DNA of 13,092 nt from Candidatus Equibacterium intestinale (lineage in GTDB: Bacteria; Bacteroidota; Bacteroidia; Bacteroidales; UBA932), in NCBI GenBank assembly GCA_018064305.1, contig JAGHVP010000041.1, positions 1 through 13,092 on the forward strand, given 5' to 3'. Position 1 is the first letter of the stretch. Every line of letters begins with the position of its first letter. Position numbers and translations under genes: made by a program. Below the pieces are notes generated by a model. It worked only from the letters and a program-made list of their open reading frames with translations, was not told the DNA's origin and made no database searches. This document shows, one piece after another, positions 5,632 through 13,053 of the stretch.

Positions 5632-7284
5632 CTACATCACACCGAAGAAATAGCGGTGTTTGCAGCCGTGGGCTCCAAGACCTTCCCATCCACCGATCTC
5701 GTCGAAATAAGGCCAGTATTCCTTGAAACGCTTGTTTTCGAACTGATATTTGTAGTCTGCGCCTGTGATTTCGTACTGATGGCTGTGCATGAACAGGGGA
5801 TCTGCGAAGAAGTGGGGGTGTACAGATGCGATGTTGATGAGCTGGTAGTAGCGTCCGTTGTGCTCCAGAACATCATTAACTGTGTACAGCTCGCCGAAGT
5901 ACCAGCTGTTTATGTCATCTGTTTCCACAAACAGCTTTTCGTTGTTGAAATCGTAGAAGTTCACGCCGTCACGTGAGTAGACCATATCGATACCTATCTG
6001 CTGGTGCAGCCCCTTGTATGCCTGTACGAAGCAGAGTGAAAGGTCTGTCCCGCTAACCTTGCTCACTGCCGCGCCGTACTGCTGGAAGAATGCGTCTTCG
6101 CCGGGACCGTTGGCTGTGAAAGTGTGCACATATTCCCAGTCCTTGCCGTCACGTGTCTTGTAGAGGGTGAGGATGCGGCTGCTGTTGGGCAGGATATCGA
6201 AAGGAAGGTCGTATGGAGGATATCTGTGTACTGTCTGGCAGCGGCCGTAGTAGAGCTCTGTACCTTCTTTGCTCAGCCAGGCGTTGCAGAAATTGTCGTT
6301 GGTGGTGAACCCTTCGTCGAGCTGGTCTTCATCATAGAGGGGGACGTCGGTGAAGACGGGCTTGTCGCTCAGGAAGACCGTATCGCCGGTAGTGGTGGTT
6401 GCAAGACACCAGTATGTACGGTATCCTGCCTGTACGCAGCCGTAGTCGTGAGGCTCTATGTTCTGCACCATGAACAGGGAATTGAATGAATACCTGCCGT
6501 GCTTCTCCGGGTCGTAGAATTCATATCTGCGGTCCGGGTCCAGACGGCCGAAGTTCATTCCTCCAAAATTCTGCAGCACTGCGGGCTTATCTGACTTCTC
6601 TGTGGCAGGGACCTCGTCAACCAGTGTATACGGACCTTCGGGTGTATCGGCAACTGCCTGGTAGTAGCGCTTGTTCTCGCTGTATAGCAGCCACCGCTCA
6701 TAAATGATTTCGCTGAGGCTTACTGCAAACCGTCCGTCCACAGTGCGGCGCAGATTATATCCCTCCACTACCAGGGCATCTTCACCGGGTGCCTCCATTA
6801 TGCAGGTAAGCTCGGGTTCGCCGAACGTGATGTCAAGATGCTTCCCGTCGTAGCTTGTAAACATATATCCGTCTGGTGTGAAGAGAAGCCTTCTGTCCTC
6901 AATCAGCCCCAGCGGTGCTGCAACCTCTGGAATTGTCTCAAGCCGCAGGAGGCGCTTGAGAGAAGTGTCCCCGGCAGTGACATAAGTGAGATGCCGCCCG
7001 TCTTCCAGAGCCGCAACAGGGATGTCGCAGGTGTTCCAGCCGGGCTGGACCTTGAAATATCCTCTCCATTCAACCTCTTTGCCTTCATGGTCGTACACTT
7101 CGACTTTGACGGTACTTACATCTGTGCTGTCGGGCATTATCACTGTGAGGTCTGCAGTACTGGCATTCCTGTATACCGGCTGGACGAACTCGGCCTGCGG
7201 AGTCGGATACTTTGCGTCTTTGATGTCAGCAAATGCTGCGATCGAAACAGCTGCTGCAATGAATGTGAGTATGGATCTTTTCAT
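5632..7284 (-). CDS. Secreted beta-propeller glycosidase-like protein, truncated by a premature TAG
   Basis: A 550-residue exported protein as it stands. Residues 1 to about 20 form a signal peptide (MKRSILTFIAAAVSIAAFA). An Ig-like beta domain follows (about 25-105), then a long beta-rich region with propeller-like repeats such as LYKTRDGKDWEYV and MVYSRDGVNFYDF, as in GH43/GH32-type five-bladed propellers and related uncharacterised families. I do not recognise the exact family and cannot assign catalytic acids. The protein stops at TAG (5632-5634) just after RYFFGVM, but the frame continues to 5347 through one more stop; intact it would have about 645 residues. The ATG at 7284 begins the signal peptide directly; an upstream TTG at 7302 adds six residues and is less likely. 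A -7-like TACATTAG lies at 7314-7307, without a correctly spaced TTTG. It is the first gene of the minus-strand operon. Confidence 0.72.
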   Translation of the reverse strand: MKRSILTFIAAAVSIAAFADIKDAKYPTPQAEFVQPVYRNASTADLTVIMPDSTDVSTVKVEVYDHEGKEVEWRGYFKVQPGWNTCDIPVAALEDGRHLTYVTAGDTSLKRLLRLETIPEVAAPLGLIEDRRLLFTPDGYMFTSYDGKHLDITFGEPELTCIMEAPGEDALVVEGYNLRRTVDGRFAVSLSEIIYERWLLYSENKRYYQAVADTPEGPYTLVDEVPATEKSDKPAVLQNFGGMNFGRLDPDRRYEFYDPEKHGRYSFNSLFMVQNIEPHDYGCVQAGYRTYWCLATTTTGDTVFLSDKPVFTDVPLYDEDQLDEGFTTNDNFCNAWLSKEGTELYYGRCQTVHRYPPYDLPFDILPNSSRILTLYKTRDGKDWEYVHTFTANGPGEDAFFQQYGAAVSKVSGTDLSLCFVQAYKGLHQQIGIDMVYSRDGVNFYDFNNEKLFVETDDINSWYFGELYTVNDVLEHNGRYYQLINIASVHPHFFADPLFMHSHQYEITGADYKYQFENKRFKEYWPYFDEIGGWEGLGAHGCKHRYFFGVM

Positions 7285-7325
7285 CTTGCCTTTTGGTTTC
7301 AATGCGCTAATGTAGCAATTTTATT

Positions 7326-7341
7326 GCAAAGACCTCTTTGC
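7326..7341. promoter_or_regulatory. Candidate operator: 16-bp dyad in the divergent promoter region
   Basis: GCAAAGA (7326-7332) and TCTTTGC (7335-7341) are perfect inverted repeats around a 2-bp centre. The right arm contains the -33 TTTG (7337-7340) of the GH36 operon promoter, and the left arm places a TTTG on the other strand facing the propeller operon. A symmetric site overlapping a -33 element between divergent operons is a natural place for a dimeric regulator. This is an inference; the regulator is not in the window. Confidence 0.4.
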
Positions 7342-7368
7342 TTTTATTCTGAGTTATGTTTAACTTTG
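7337..7368 (+). promoter_or_regulatory. Promoter of the GH36-GH36-acetylesterase operon
   Basis: TTTG (7337-7340), a 20-base spacer and TAACTTTG (7361-7368) match the Bacteroidota primary-sigma consensus TTTG-N19-21-TAnnTTTG at every fixed position. Transcription should start near 7374, about 18 bases before the ATG at 7392. This rules out the upstream in-frame ATG at 7356, which lies inside the promoter. Confidence 0.8.
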
Positions 7369-7391
7369 AATTTCAAGTATATGTTTTGGAC

Positions 7392-9431
7392 ATGAAGAAA
7401 TATCTGATTTTTGCGCTGCTGCTGTTCTTTTCATCAGGTCTGCTGACCGGCAGGGAGGCTGAAATGCCTGAAACCGGCGGAATCAATGCCTGGGTGGCGG
7501 CAAACTTCGCAAAGGGGGTGGTGCCTCCTTTCTCTTTTGATTATGACGTTGTGAATTCTGACTGTTTCATCGGCGGGTGGCAGTTCCGGAAAGAGTCTGT
7601 GCCGAGCGATGAGCCGGGTGTGGAAAAATTCAAGTTTACTTACACCGGCAGGCGTGAAGGGGTGCGCGCAGAGTGCCTGCTCGACATTATTCCCGAATAT
7701 GACGCCCTGCGCTGGACTGTATATATCACTAATATTTCGGCGACTGACTCAAAGAATGTAAGCGCCCTGAGGGCTTTGAACGCATCGCTGCATTACAGCA
7801 ATGACGGTGAATGCAGGCTGCATTATCTTGAAGGAAGCCACATCTCGAAAGCAGATTATCATCCGCGTACCGAAGTGCTGCAGGAAGGCGGCAACGTCCA
7901 GTTTGTGCCGGCCGGTGGCAGGTCTTCGCAGGAGCAGTTTCCTTATTACAATCTGGAACTGCCCGATGGAAATGGTGTGGTGGTGGCAGTGGGGTGGACC
8001 GGCACCTGGATCTCTGAATTCGAGAAGACAGGGAATTCGGTCAAAATGCAGGCAGGAATGAAGACATTCGACAGTTATCTGCACCCTGGAGAGACTGTCC
8101 GCACACCTCTTGTTGGGCTTGTGTTCTGGGAAGGGGACGACAGAATGGCCGGTCACAACAAATTCCGACGTTTCAGCCTTGCACACCACACCAGAATGAA
8201 GGACGGCAGGTTTGTGGAGTATCCTTTCTCATGCTCGTTCAACCACCGCGACCCTTATCCGTGCCAGGAATACTCATGCCTGACTGAGGAGATGGCAGTT
8301 GCAGTTGTGGAGAGATACACCCAGTTCGGCTTCTCGCCTGAAGTGTTCTGGCTCGATGCCGGATGGTTCACAGGTGCGGCAGATTATCAGCACGGAAAGA
8401 GCTGGGCCAATACGGTAGGCAACTGGAGCGTTGACAAGGGAAAGTTCCCGCGCGGTCTCAAACCAGTGTCCGACGCTGTGCACCGTGCCGGTGCGAAATT
8501 CCTGCTCTGGTTCGAGCCCGAGCGCGTCATGAAAGGAACAGACTGGGCGGTGAAGCACCCGGAATGGCTGCTTGAGATAGAAGGTAGTACCGATGAAACA
8601 TACCGCCTGTTCGATATGAGCAACCCTGAGGCACGCGCATGGATGACTTCGGAGATTGCGGGGCTGATGCGTGAGAACGGTGTGGACTATTACCGGCAGG
8701 ACTTCAACATGGAGCCCGACAAGTATTGGGAGCAGAACGATGAGCCGGGACGCAGGGGAATGAAGGAGATGCGCTACATTGAAGGAGAATATGCCTTCCT
8801 TGATACACTGATGCAGATATTTCCTGATATGCTGATAGACAACTGTGCAAGCGGCGGCCGGCGCCTCGACTTCGAAATGCAGAAGCGCAGCGCACCGCTG
8901 TGGCGCAGCGACTACTACCACTACGACGATCCTGACGGCTATCAGGGACATACGGTGGGGCTCAATTTCTTCCTGCCTCTTCACGGCACCGGTGTGCTTA
9001 CAGACGACCCATATTCATTCCGCTGCGGAATGAGCAGTGCCCTGATCCTGAACTGGCGTGTCACCAGCAAATACAACAATGTCTTGAGAATGAGGAAGAA
9101 TGTGGAGGAATATCTTGCCATAAGACCATACTATTATGAGGATTACTATCCCTTGTGCCAGCTGGACGACCTCACAGCAGACGATATCTGGGTGGCGTAT
9201 CAGATGCACCGTCCGAGTGATGATACCGGTGTGATTGTGGCATTCCGCCGCCCGGGGGCACCAGAAGACACTTATACCGTGAAACTCTGCGGCCTCGATC
9301 CGGAAAAAGAATACACTGTGACATCATTCGACTTTGAAGGTGAGAGCCACTTTACCGGAGCCGAGCTTGCAGCCGGATACACCCTTGAAATTGCCGAGCC
9401 GCGCGGCTCACTTATAATACAATACAGATAA
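7392..9431 (+). CDS. GH36-family alpha-galactosidase-like protein (first of tandem pair)
   Basis: A 679-residue exported glycoside hydrolase of clan GH-D, family GH36, expected to release terminal alpha-galactose or alpha-GalNAc-type residues by a retaining mechanism. A hydrophobic signal segment (about 1-20) has no lipobox Cys. Then come the N-terminal beta-supersandwich, the barrel with LDAGWF, WANTVGNW, FPRGLKPVSD and LWFEPERV, the nucleophile in YYRQDFN (Asp437), NCASGGRRLD, the acid/base in WRSD (Asp507), and a C-terminal beta domain ending EPRGSLIIQYR. Compared with classic GH36 motifs (YIKWDMN, DDGWF, CSSGGGRFD), Lys is replaced by Arg and the second Asp of DDGW by Ala, so the specificity may differ from raffinose-type galactosidases. 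The start is fixed by the promoter at 7337-7368. One base separates its stop from the next ATG. It is clearly paralogous to the next gene. Confidence 0.88.
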   Translation: MKKYLIFALLLFFSSGLLTGREAEMPETGGINAWVAANFAKGVVPPFSFDYDVVNSDCFIGGWQFRKESVPSDEPGVEKFKFTYTGRREGVRAECLLDIIPEYDALRWTVYITNISATDSKNVSALRALNASLHYSNDGECRLHYLEGSHISKADYHPRTEVLQEGGNVQFVPAGGRSSQEQFPYYNLELPDGNGVVVAVGWTGTWISEFEKTGNSVKMQAGMKTFDSYLHPGETVRTPLVGLVFWEGDDRMAGHNKFRRFSLAHHTRMKDGRFVEYPFSCSFNHRDPYPCQEYSCLTEEMAVAVVERYTQFGFSPEVFWLDAGWFTGAADYQHGKSWANTVGNWSVDKGKFPRGLKPVSDAVHRAGAKFLLWFEPERVMKGTDWAVKHPEWLLEIEGSTDETYRLFDMSNPEARAWMTSEIAGLMRENGVDYYRQDFNMEPDKYWEQNDEPGRRGMKEMRYIEGEYAFLDTLMQIFPDMLIDNCASGGRRLDFEMQKRSAPLWRSDYYHYDDPDGYQGHTVGLNFFLPLHGTGVLTDDPYSFRCGMSSALILNWRVTSKYNNVLRMRKNVEEYLAIRPYYYEDYYPLCQLDDLTADDIWVAYQMHRPSDDTGVIVAFRRPGAPEDTYTVKLCGLDPEKEYTVTSFDFEGESHFTGAELAAGYTLEIAEPRGSLIIQYR

Positions 9432-9432
9432 C

Positions 9433-11496
9433 ATGCAGAAAAAGACATACAGATTGCTTGCGGCTCTTGCCGCAGTGCTGCTCTCGGCCTCGGCCACGGC
9501 GCAGAATTCATATCAGTTCCGTGGAGTGCTGCCCGATGCGGCGCAGTGGGTCGATACATATTTCGCAAAAGGCGTTGTTCCGCCATTCTCTTTCTTATAT
9601 GATGGTGTGCCTTCTGCAACCTTCCTGAAGAAATGGAATTTCACGTCTGAAGATGGAATCCCCTCGCAGGATGGGGAGTTCGTCAGGATATTTACCTGGA
9701 GCGACCCTGCCACACAGCTGAAAGTAACTGCAGAGGTTAAGGGATATCCTGGTTACAATGCAGTGGAATGGGTGCTGCGCTTTGCCAACGGAGGTAGGAA
9801 GAACAGCGGTCAGATCAGTGATGTGAAGGTATCTGACATATCGTTCCGCAGCGCGTCGCGTGGCAGTTTCGAGCTTCAGTATGCCGACGGAACCCATGTG
9901 TCCAAGGCTGATTTCCATCCGCGCCGCAAAGAACTGAAGATGGGGGAGGATGTATATATGTCTCCTCCGGGAGGCCGATCAAGCGACCAGGTCTTTCCCT
10001 TCTTCAACCTGATTGCTCCCTCAGGCAGGGATTGGGCCCAGGGAGTGATGTCGGCAGTGGGCTGGACCGGCACATGGTATGCCGATATTGCTGCCGGCCG
10101 TAACGGCACTTCCATCATTTCAGGTCTGAAGAATCTTGATACCTACCTGGAGCCGGGCGAGACCATCCGCACTTCATCGTTCTGCCTGCTTTTCTATCAG
10201 GGGGAAGATTACATTGCAGGCCACAACAAATGGCGCCGTTTCATGATTAATATCCAGGCTCCGAAGGTGGGTGGAAAGCCTGCCGTTTATCCCGTTTCAT
10301 GCAGCTTCAACTACGGCGATCCGTATCCTTGCAATGAATATACCTGTATGACAGAGCATTATGCAATCGCCATGATGAAGCGTTTCGCTGATTTCGGCCT
10401 TGTGCCAGAGACGTTCTGGATGGATGCCGGCTGGTATGCCCATGCCAAGGAATACTGGAACAACAAGAACTGGGCGAATACCGTGGGAAACTGGATGATA
10501 GACGAGGAAAGATTTCCGCGCGGCCTCAAACCGGTGTCTGACACGGCCCATGCACTTGGCGCAAAGTTCATGCTCTGGTTCGAGCCGGAGCGCGTCATCA
10601 AGGATTCTTACTGGGGCAGGACCCTGAAAGGGTGGATGCTGGACGCCCCTGGCACCGACGCATATCTTTTCGACCTGGGCAATCCCGAAGCCCTGGATTA
10701 TTTCTGCAGCTACATAGGCGATTTCATGCAGCGCAACGGTATCGACTACTACCGTCAGGACTTCAACATGAACGTAGACAACTTCTGGCGTGCGAACGAC
10801 CGTCCGGGACGTACTGGAATATGTGAAATCAGACATATCACCGGACTGTATGCATTCTGGGACTATCTGCTGAAGCGTTTTCCGAATGCTATCATAGACA
10901 ACTGCGCCAGCGGCGGACGCCGCATAGACTTCGAATCGATGAAGCGCAGCGCACCCATGTGGCGTACAGATTATAATTATGGCGAGCCTCTGGGATATCA
11001 GACCCACACATACGGCTTGAACTTTTTCCTGCCGCTCACCGGTACAGGTGTGGACAAGACCGACAGGTTCAGCTTCCGCTCGAGCCTGGGCACAAGTGTC
11101 ATCTTCAACTGGAAGGTGACAGAACCCGAATTCGATATGTTCGAGTTCCAGCGCTGCTACAAGGAGTTCTTCGATGTGAGACCGTATTTCTATGAGGATT
11201 ATTATCCGCTCACCTCTTATGAAGACATGACGGCCGACGACATCTGGCTGGCGTATCAACTCCACCGTCCTTCCGACGGCACGGGCTATGTGGTGGCATT
11301 CCGCCGTGATCTTGCCGGAGAACCGTCGGTTGAAGTGCGTTTCGGTGGCGTGGAAAAAGACGCCACATATGAAATTACCGACTGCGACACAGGAAAGGTC
11401 GAGGTCTTCACCGGTGCGCAGCTACGTGCCGGATATAACCTGCATATCACTGAACCGCGTGGTTCACAATTGTTGAAATACCGTAAAATCAAATAG
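9433..11496 (+). CDS. GH36-family alpha-galactosidase-like protein (second of tandem pair)
   Basis: A 687-residue paralog of the preceding gene with the same domain order. It has a clear type I signal peptide (MQKK, hydrophobic core, ASATA-Q, cleavage near residue 23), so it is probably periplasmic. The shared blocks span the whole length: AKGVVPPFSF, SKADFHPR, VGWTGTW, AGHNKWRRF, WANTVGNW, FPRGLKPVSD, LWFEPERV, RPYFYEDYYPL and TADDIW. The nucleophile is Asp443 in YYRQDFN and the acid/base Asp513 in WRTD; DAGWY replaces DDGW, as in the first copy. The N-terminal sandwich and the loops before and after WRTD differ most, so the copies have probably diverged in substrate or linkage preference. 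It starts one base after the previous TAA without a Shine-Dalgarno sequence, so translation is probably coupled. The acetylesterase gene follows after 3 bases. Confidence 0.88.
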   Translation: MQKKTYRLLAALAAVLLSASATAQNSYQFRGVLPDAAQWVDTYFAKGVVPPFSFLYDGVPSATFLKKWNFTSEDGIPSQDGEFVRIFTWSDPATQLKVTAEVKGYPGYNAVEWVLRFANGGRKNSGQISDVKVSDISFRSASRGSFELQYADGTHVSKADFHPRRKELKMGEDVYMSPPGGRSSDQVFPFFNLIAPSGRDWAQGVMSAVGWTGTWYADIAAGRNGTSIISGLKNLDTYLEPGETIRTSSFCLLFYQGEDYIAGHNKWRRFMINIQAPKVGGKPAVYPVSCSFNYGDPYPCNEYTCMTEHYAIAMMKRFADFGLVPETFWMDAGWYAHAKEYWNNKNWANTVGNWMIDEERFPRGLKPVSDTAHALGAKFMLWFEPERVIKDSYWGRTLKGWMLDAPGTDAYLFDLGNPEALDYFCSYIGDFMQRNGIDYYRQDFNMNVDNFWRANDRPGRTGICEIRHITGLYAFWDYLLKRFPNAIIDNCASGGRRIDFESMKRSAPMWRTDYNYGEPLGYQTHTYGLNFFLPLTGTGVDKTDRFSFRSSLGTSVIFNWKVTEPEFDMFEFQRCYKEFFDVRPYFYEDYYPLTSYEDMTADDIWLAYQLHRPSDGTGYVVAFRRDLAGEPSVEVRFGGVEKDATYEITDCDTGKVEVFTGAQLRAGYNLHITEPRGSQLLKYRKIK

Positions 11497-11499
11497 ACT

Positions 11500-12930
11500 A
11501 TGAAAAGATTGTTCTGTATGATTGCGCTGCTGGGCATCGCAATTTGTTCTCACGCCACCCTGCGTGTCCCGGATGTGATAAGTTCAAACATGGTGCTGCA
11601 GCAGCAGACCCAGGCATCTATATGGGGATGGGCCGATGCGGGTGCCAAAGTAACTGTGATAACAGGGTGGAATTCCGCCAAATATAATGTTACTGCTGCT
11701 GAAGACGGTTCCTGGATGGTCAAGGTCAATACACCACGCGCTACATACAAGCCGGAAACTATTGTCATCCGCAGCGGCAATGAATCGATAAGCCTGGAAA
11801 ATGTGCTGATTGGCGAGGTCTGGGTATGCTCAGGTCAGTCGAACATGGATATGCCCATGGGAGGCTATCCCAACGAGCCTGTGGAGGGAAGTCCCGAAAT
11901 CATCAGGAAGAGCGCCGATGCCAAAGGCCTTAGAATGTGCGTGGTAGACCATGTGACTGCATTCGAGCCCCAGCAGGAAGTCGGGGGCAGGTGGAAGGAG
12001 AGCAGCCCTGAAAACACTCCTGGTTTCACTGCCACTGCATATATGTATGCCCGCGCCCTTGAGGAGTACCTGCACGTGCCGGTAGGCATCATCAGCTGTG
12101 CATGGGGCGGTGCGAACATCAAGTGCTACATGTCGAAAGAGGCCCTGCTGGGACTTGGCATCAGCAGCCAGGAGTTTGAAGAGATGCAGCATCATGAGAT
12201 AGCCACCCTTGCATATTCGGTTATGTACAATGCCATGATATATCCTCTTCACAACTATACAATAAAGGGCTTCCTCTGGTATCAGGGATGTGCCAATCTC
12301 GGCCAGCGCGACTATGCCGACTATCAGAATGTGATGGCAAATGAATGGCGCAGCATCTGGGGGCTTGGCGACCTGCCTTTCTACTACGCCCAGATCGCTC
12401 CTTTCTTCTATGGTGAAGGAATCGGCTTCAATGCCGGAATCCTGCGTGACGAGCAGACCCGTGCCGAGTCTCTCATGACAAATGCCGGTATGGTTGCCAC
12501 CTACGATCTTGTATATCCTTTCGAGCGCCGCCATATCCATCCCCGCAACAAGGCCGAGCTCGGGCGCCGCTTCGCCACTCTGGCTGCCGACCGCACCTAC
12601 GGCATTCCTTATCTTCATTCCGAGAATCCCAAATATGAATCTTTCGTTGAAGAAGGCAACGGTACGGTTACGGTGAAATTTACAAATATGGGAAGCGGTT
12701 TCTGGGAGGAAGGGGAGTTCCCCGGTTTCATGGTGGCAGGAGAAGACAAGGTGTTCTATCCGGCAGACAACGTCTCGCTGGTAGGTACCGACCGCATCAA
12801 TCTTGGCAGTTCGAAGGTTGAGAAGGTTGTGGCGGTCCGCTATCTCTGGGATGATTTTGTGATTGCCAGACTCTGGAATTCTTATCATCTGCCCATTCTT
12901 CCTTTCCGCACGGATAATTGGGACAAATAA
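11500..12930 (+). CDS. Sialate O-acetylesterase-type SGNH esterase
   Basis: A 476-residue exported carbohydrate esterase of the sialate 9-O-acetylesterase (SASA) family, which removes acetyl groups from sugar hydroxyls. A signal peptide (1-19, ending CSHA) precedes the typical N-terminal beta module (VPDVISSNMVLQQ, SIWGWADAGAKVTV). The SGNH domain has the nucleophile Ser114 in GQSNMDMP, IISCAWGG, WYQGCAN (260-266) and the catalytic His347 in HIHPRNK. Well-known members have WYQGESN and often DIHP; here Cys replaces Glu and His replaces Asp, which may mark a subgroup. In Bacteroidota such esterases act on many acetylated glycans, not only sialic acid, and no sialidase lies nearby. As the last gene of the GH36 operon it probably removes acetyl groups that block the galactosidases. 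The start lies 3 bases after the preceding TAG. Confidence 0.88.
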   Translation: MKRLFCMIALLGIAICSHATLRVPDVISSNMVLQQQTQASIWGWADAGAKVTVITGWNSAKYNVTAAEDGSWMVKVNTPRATYKPETIVIRSGNESISLENVLIGEVWVCSGQSNMDMPMGGYPNEPVEGSPEIIRKSADAKGLRMCVVDHVTAFEPQQEVGGRWKESSPENTPGFTATAYMYARALEEYLHVPVGIISCAWGGANIKCYMSKEALLGLGISSQEFEEMQHHEIATLAYSVMYNAMIYPLHNYTIKGFLWYQGCANLGQRDYADYQNVMANEWRSIWGLGDLPFYYAQIAPFFYGEGIGFNAGILRDEQTRAESLMTNAGMVATYDLVYPFERRHIHPRNKAELGRRFATLAADRTYGIPYLHSENPKYESFVEEGNGTVTVKFTNMGSGFWEEGEFPGFMVAGEDKVFYPADNVSLVGTDRINLGSSKVEKVVAVRYLWDDFVIARLWNSYHLPILPFRTDNWDK

Positions 12931-12941
12931 TCGGTTTTTTT
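12913..12941 (+). terminator. Probable terminator of the GH36 operon
   Basis: GAT-A-ATT (12913-12919) and AAT-A-ATC (12926-12932) form a short AT-rich stem with one A-A mismatch around the loop GGGACA, followed by a run of seven T (12935-12941). The stem overlaps the stop codon of the esterase gene. The T run is convincing, the stem is weak, so some readthrough toward the downstream promoter is possible. Confidence 0.42.
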
Positions 12942-12980
12942 GTAACTGATTGATATAATTGCACTTGTGTTTTCCTGCCG

Positions 12981-13020
12981 AAAAAAGCATGAAAAAATAT
13001 CGAAAAAAGTGTGGAAATAA
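12981..13020 (+). promoter_or_regulatory. Phased A-tracts (UP-like element) upstream of the terminal promoter
   Basis: Three A6 tracts begin at 12981, 12992 and 13003, and a shorter AAA at 13015, so they repeat every 11-12 bp and end directly against the -33 element at 13021. Helically phased A-tracts bend DNA and, upstream of rRNA promoters, act as UP elements for the RNA polymerase alpha subunit. The same role is inferred here. Confidence 0.6.
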
Positions 13021-13051
13021 TTTGCAGGGAAAGAAAAAGTGCATATCTTTG
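13021..13051 (+). promoter_or_regulatory. Consensus promoter, probably of an rRNA operon
   Basis: TTTG (13021-13024), a 19-base spacer and TATCTTTG (13044-13051) match TTTG-N19-21-TAnnTTTG at every fixed position. Together with the A-tracts upstream and the boxA-like leader downstream it looks like a strong stable-RNA promoter. The transcript would start near 13057 and run out of the window. Confidence 0.82.
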
Positions 13052-13053
13052 CG

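Noticed and set aside
5608..5634. Genome-wide stop-codon reassignment of TAG or TGA
   Set aside because: TAG ends the genes at 2519 and 11496 and TGA ends the gene at 4878, each at the natural family C-terminus or immediately before the next start.
7356..7391. Longer start (ATG at 7356) for the first GH36 gene
   Set aside because: It lies inside a perfect promoter, and the signal peptide begins properly at the ATG at 7392.
10297..11265. 322-codon minus-strand open frame
   Set aside because: It is entirely antisense to the second GH36 gene; its translation shows no coherent domain and reflects the complement of that gene.
11830..13044. 404-codon minus-strand open frame
   Set aside because: It runs antisense to the acetylesterase and through the A-tract promoter region, and the translation shows no recognisable domain. 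It is a shadow of the GC-rich codon pattern.
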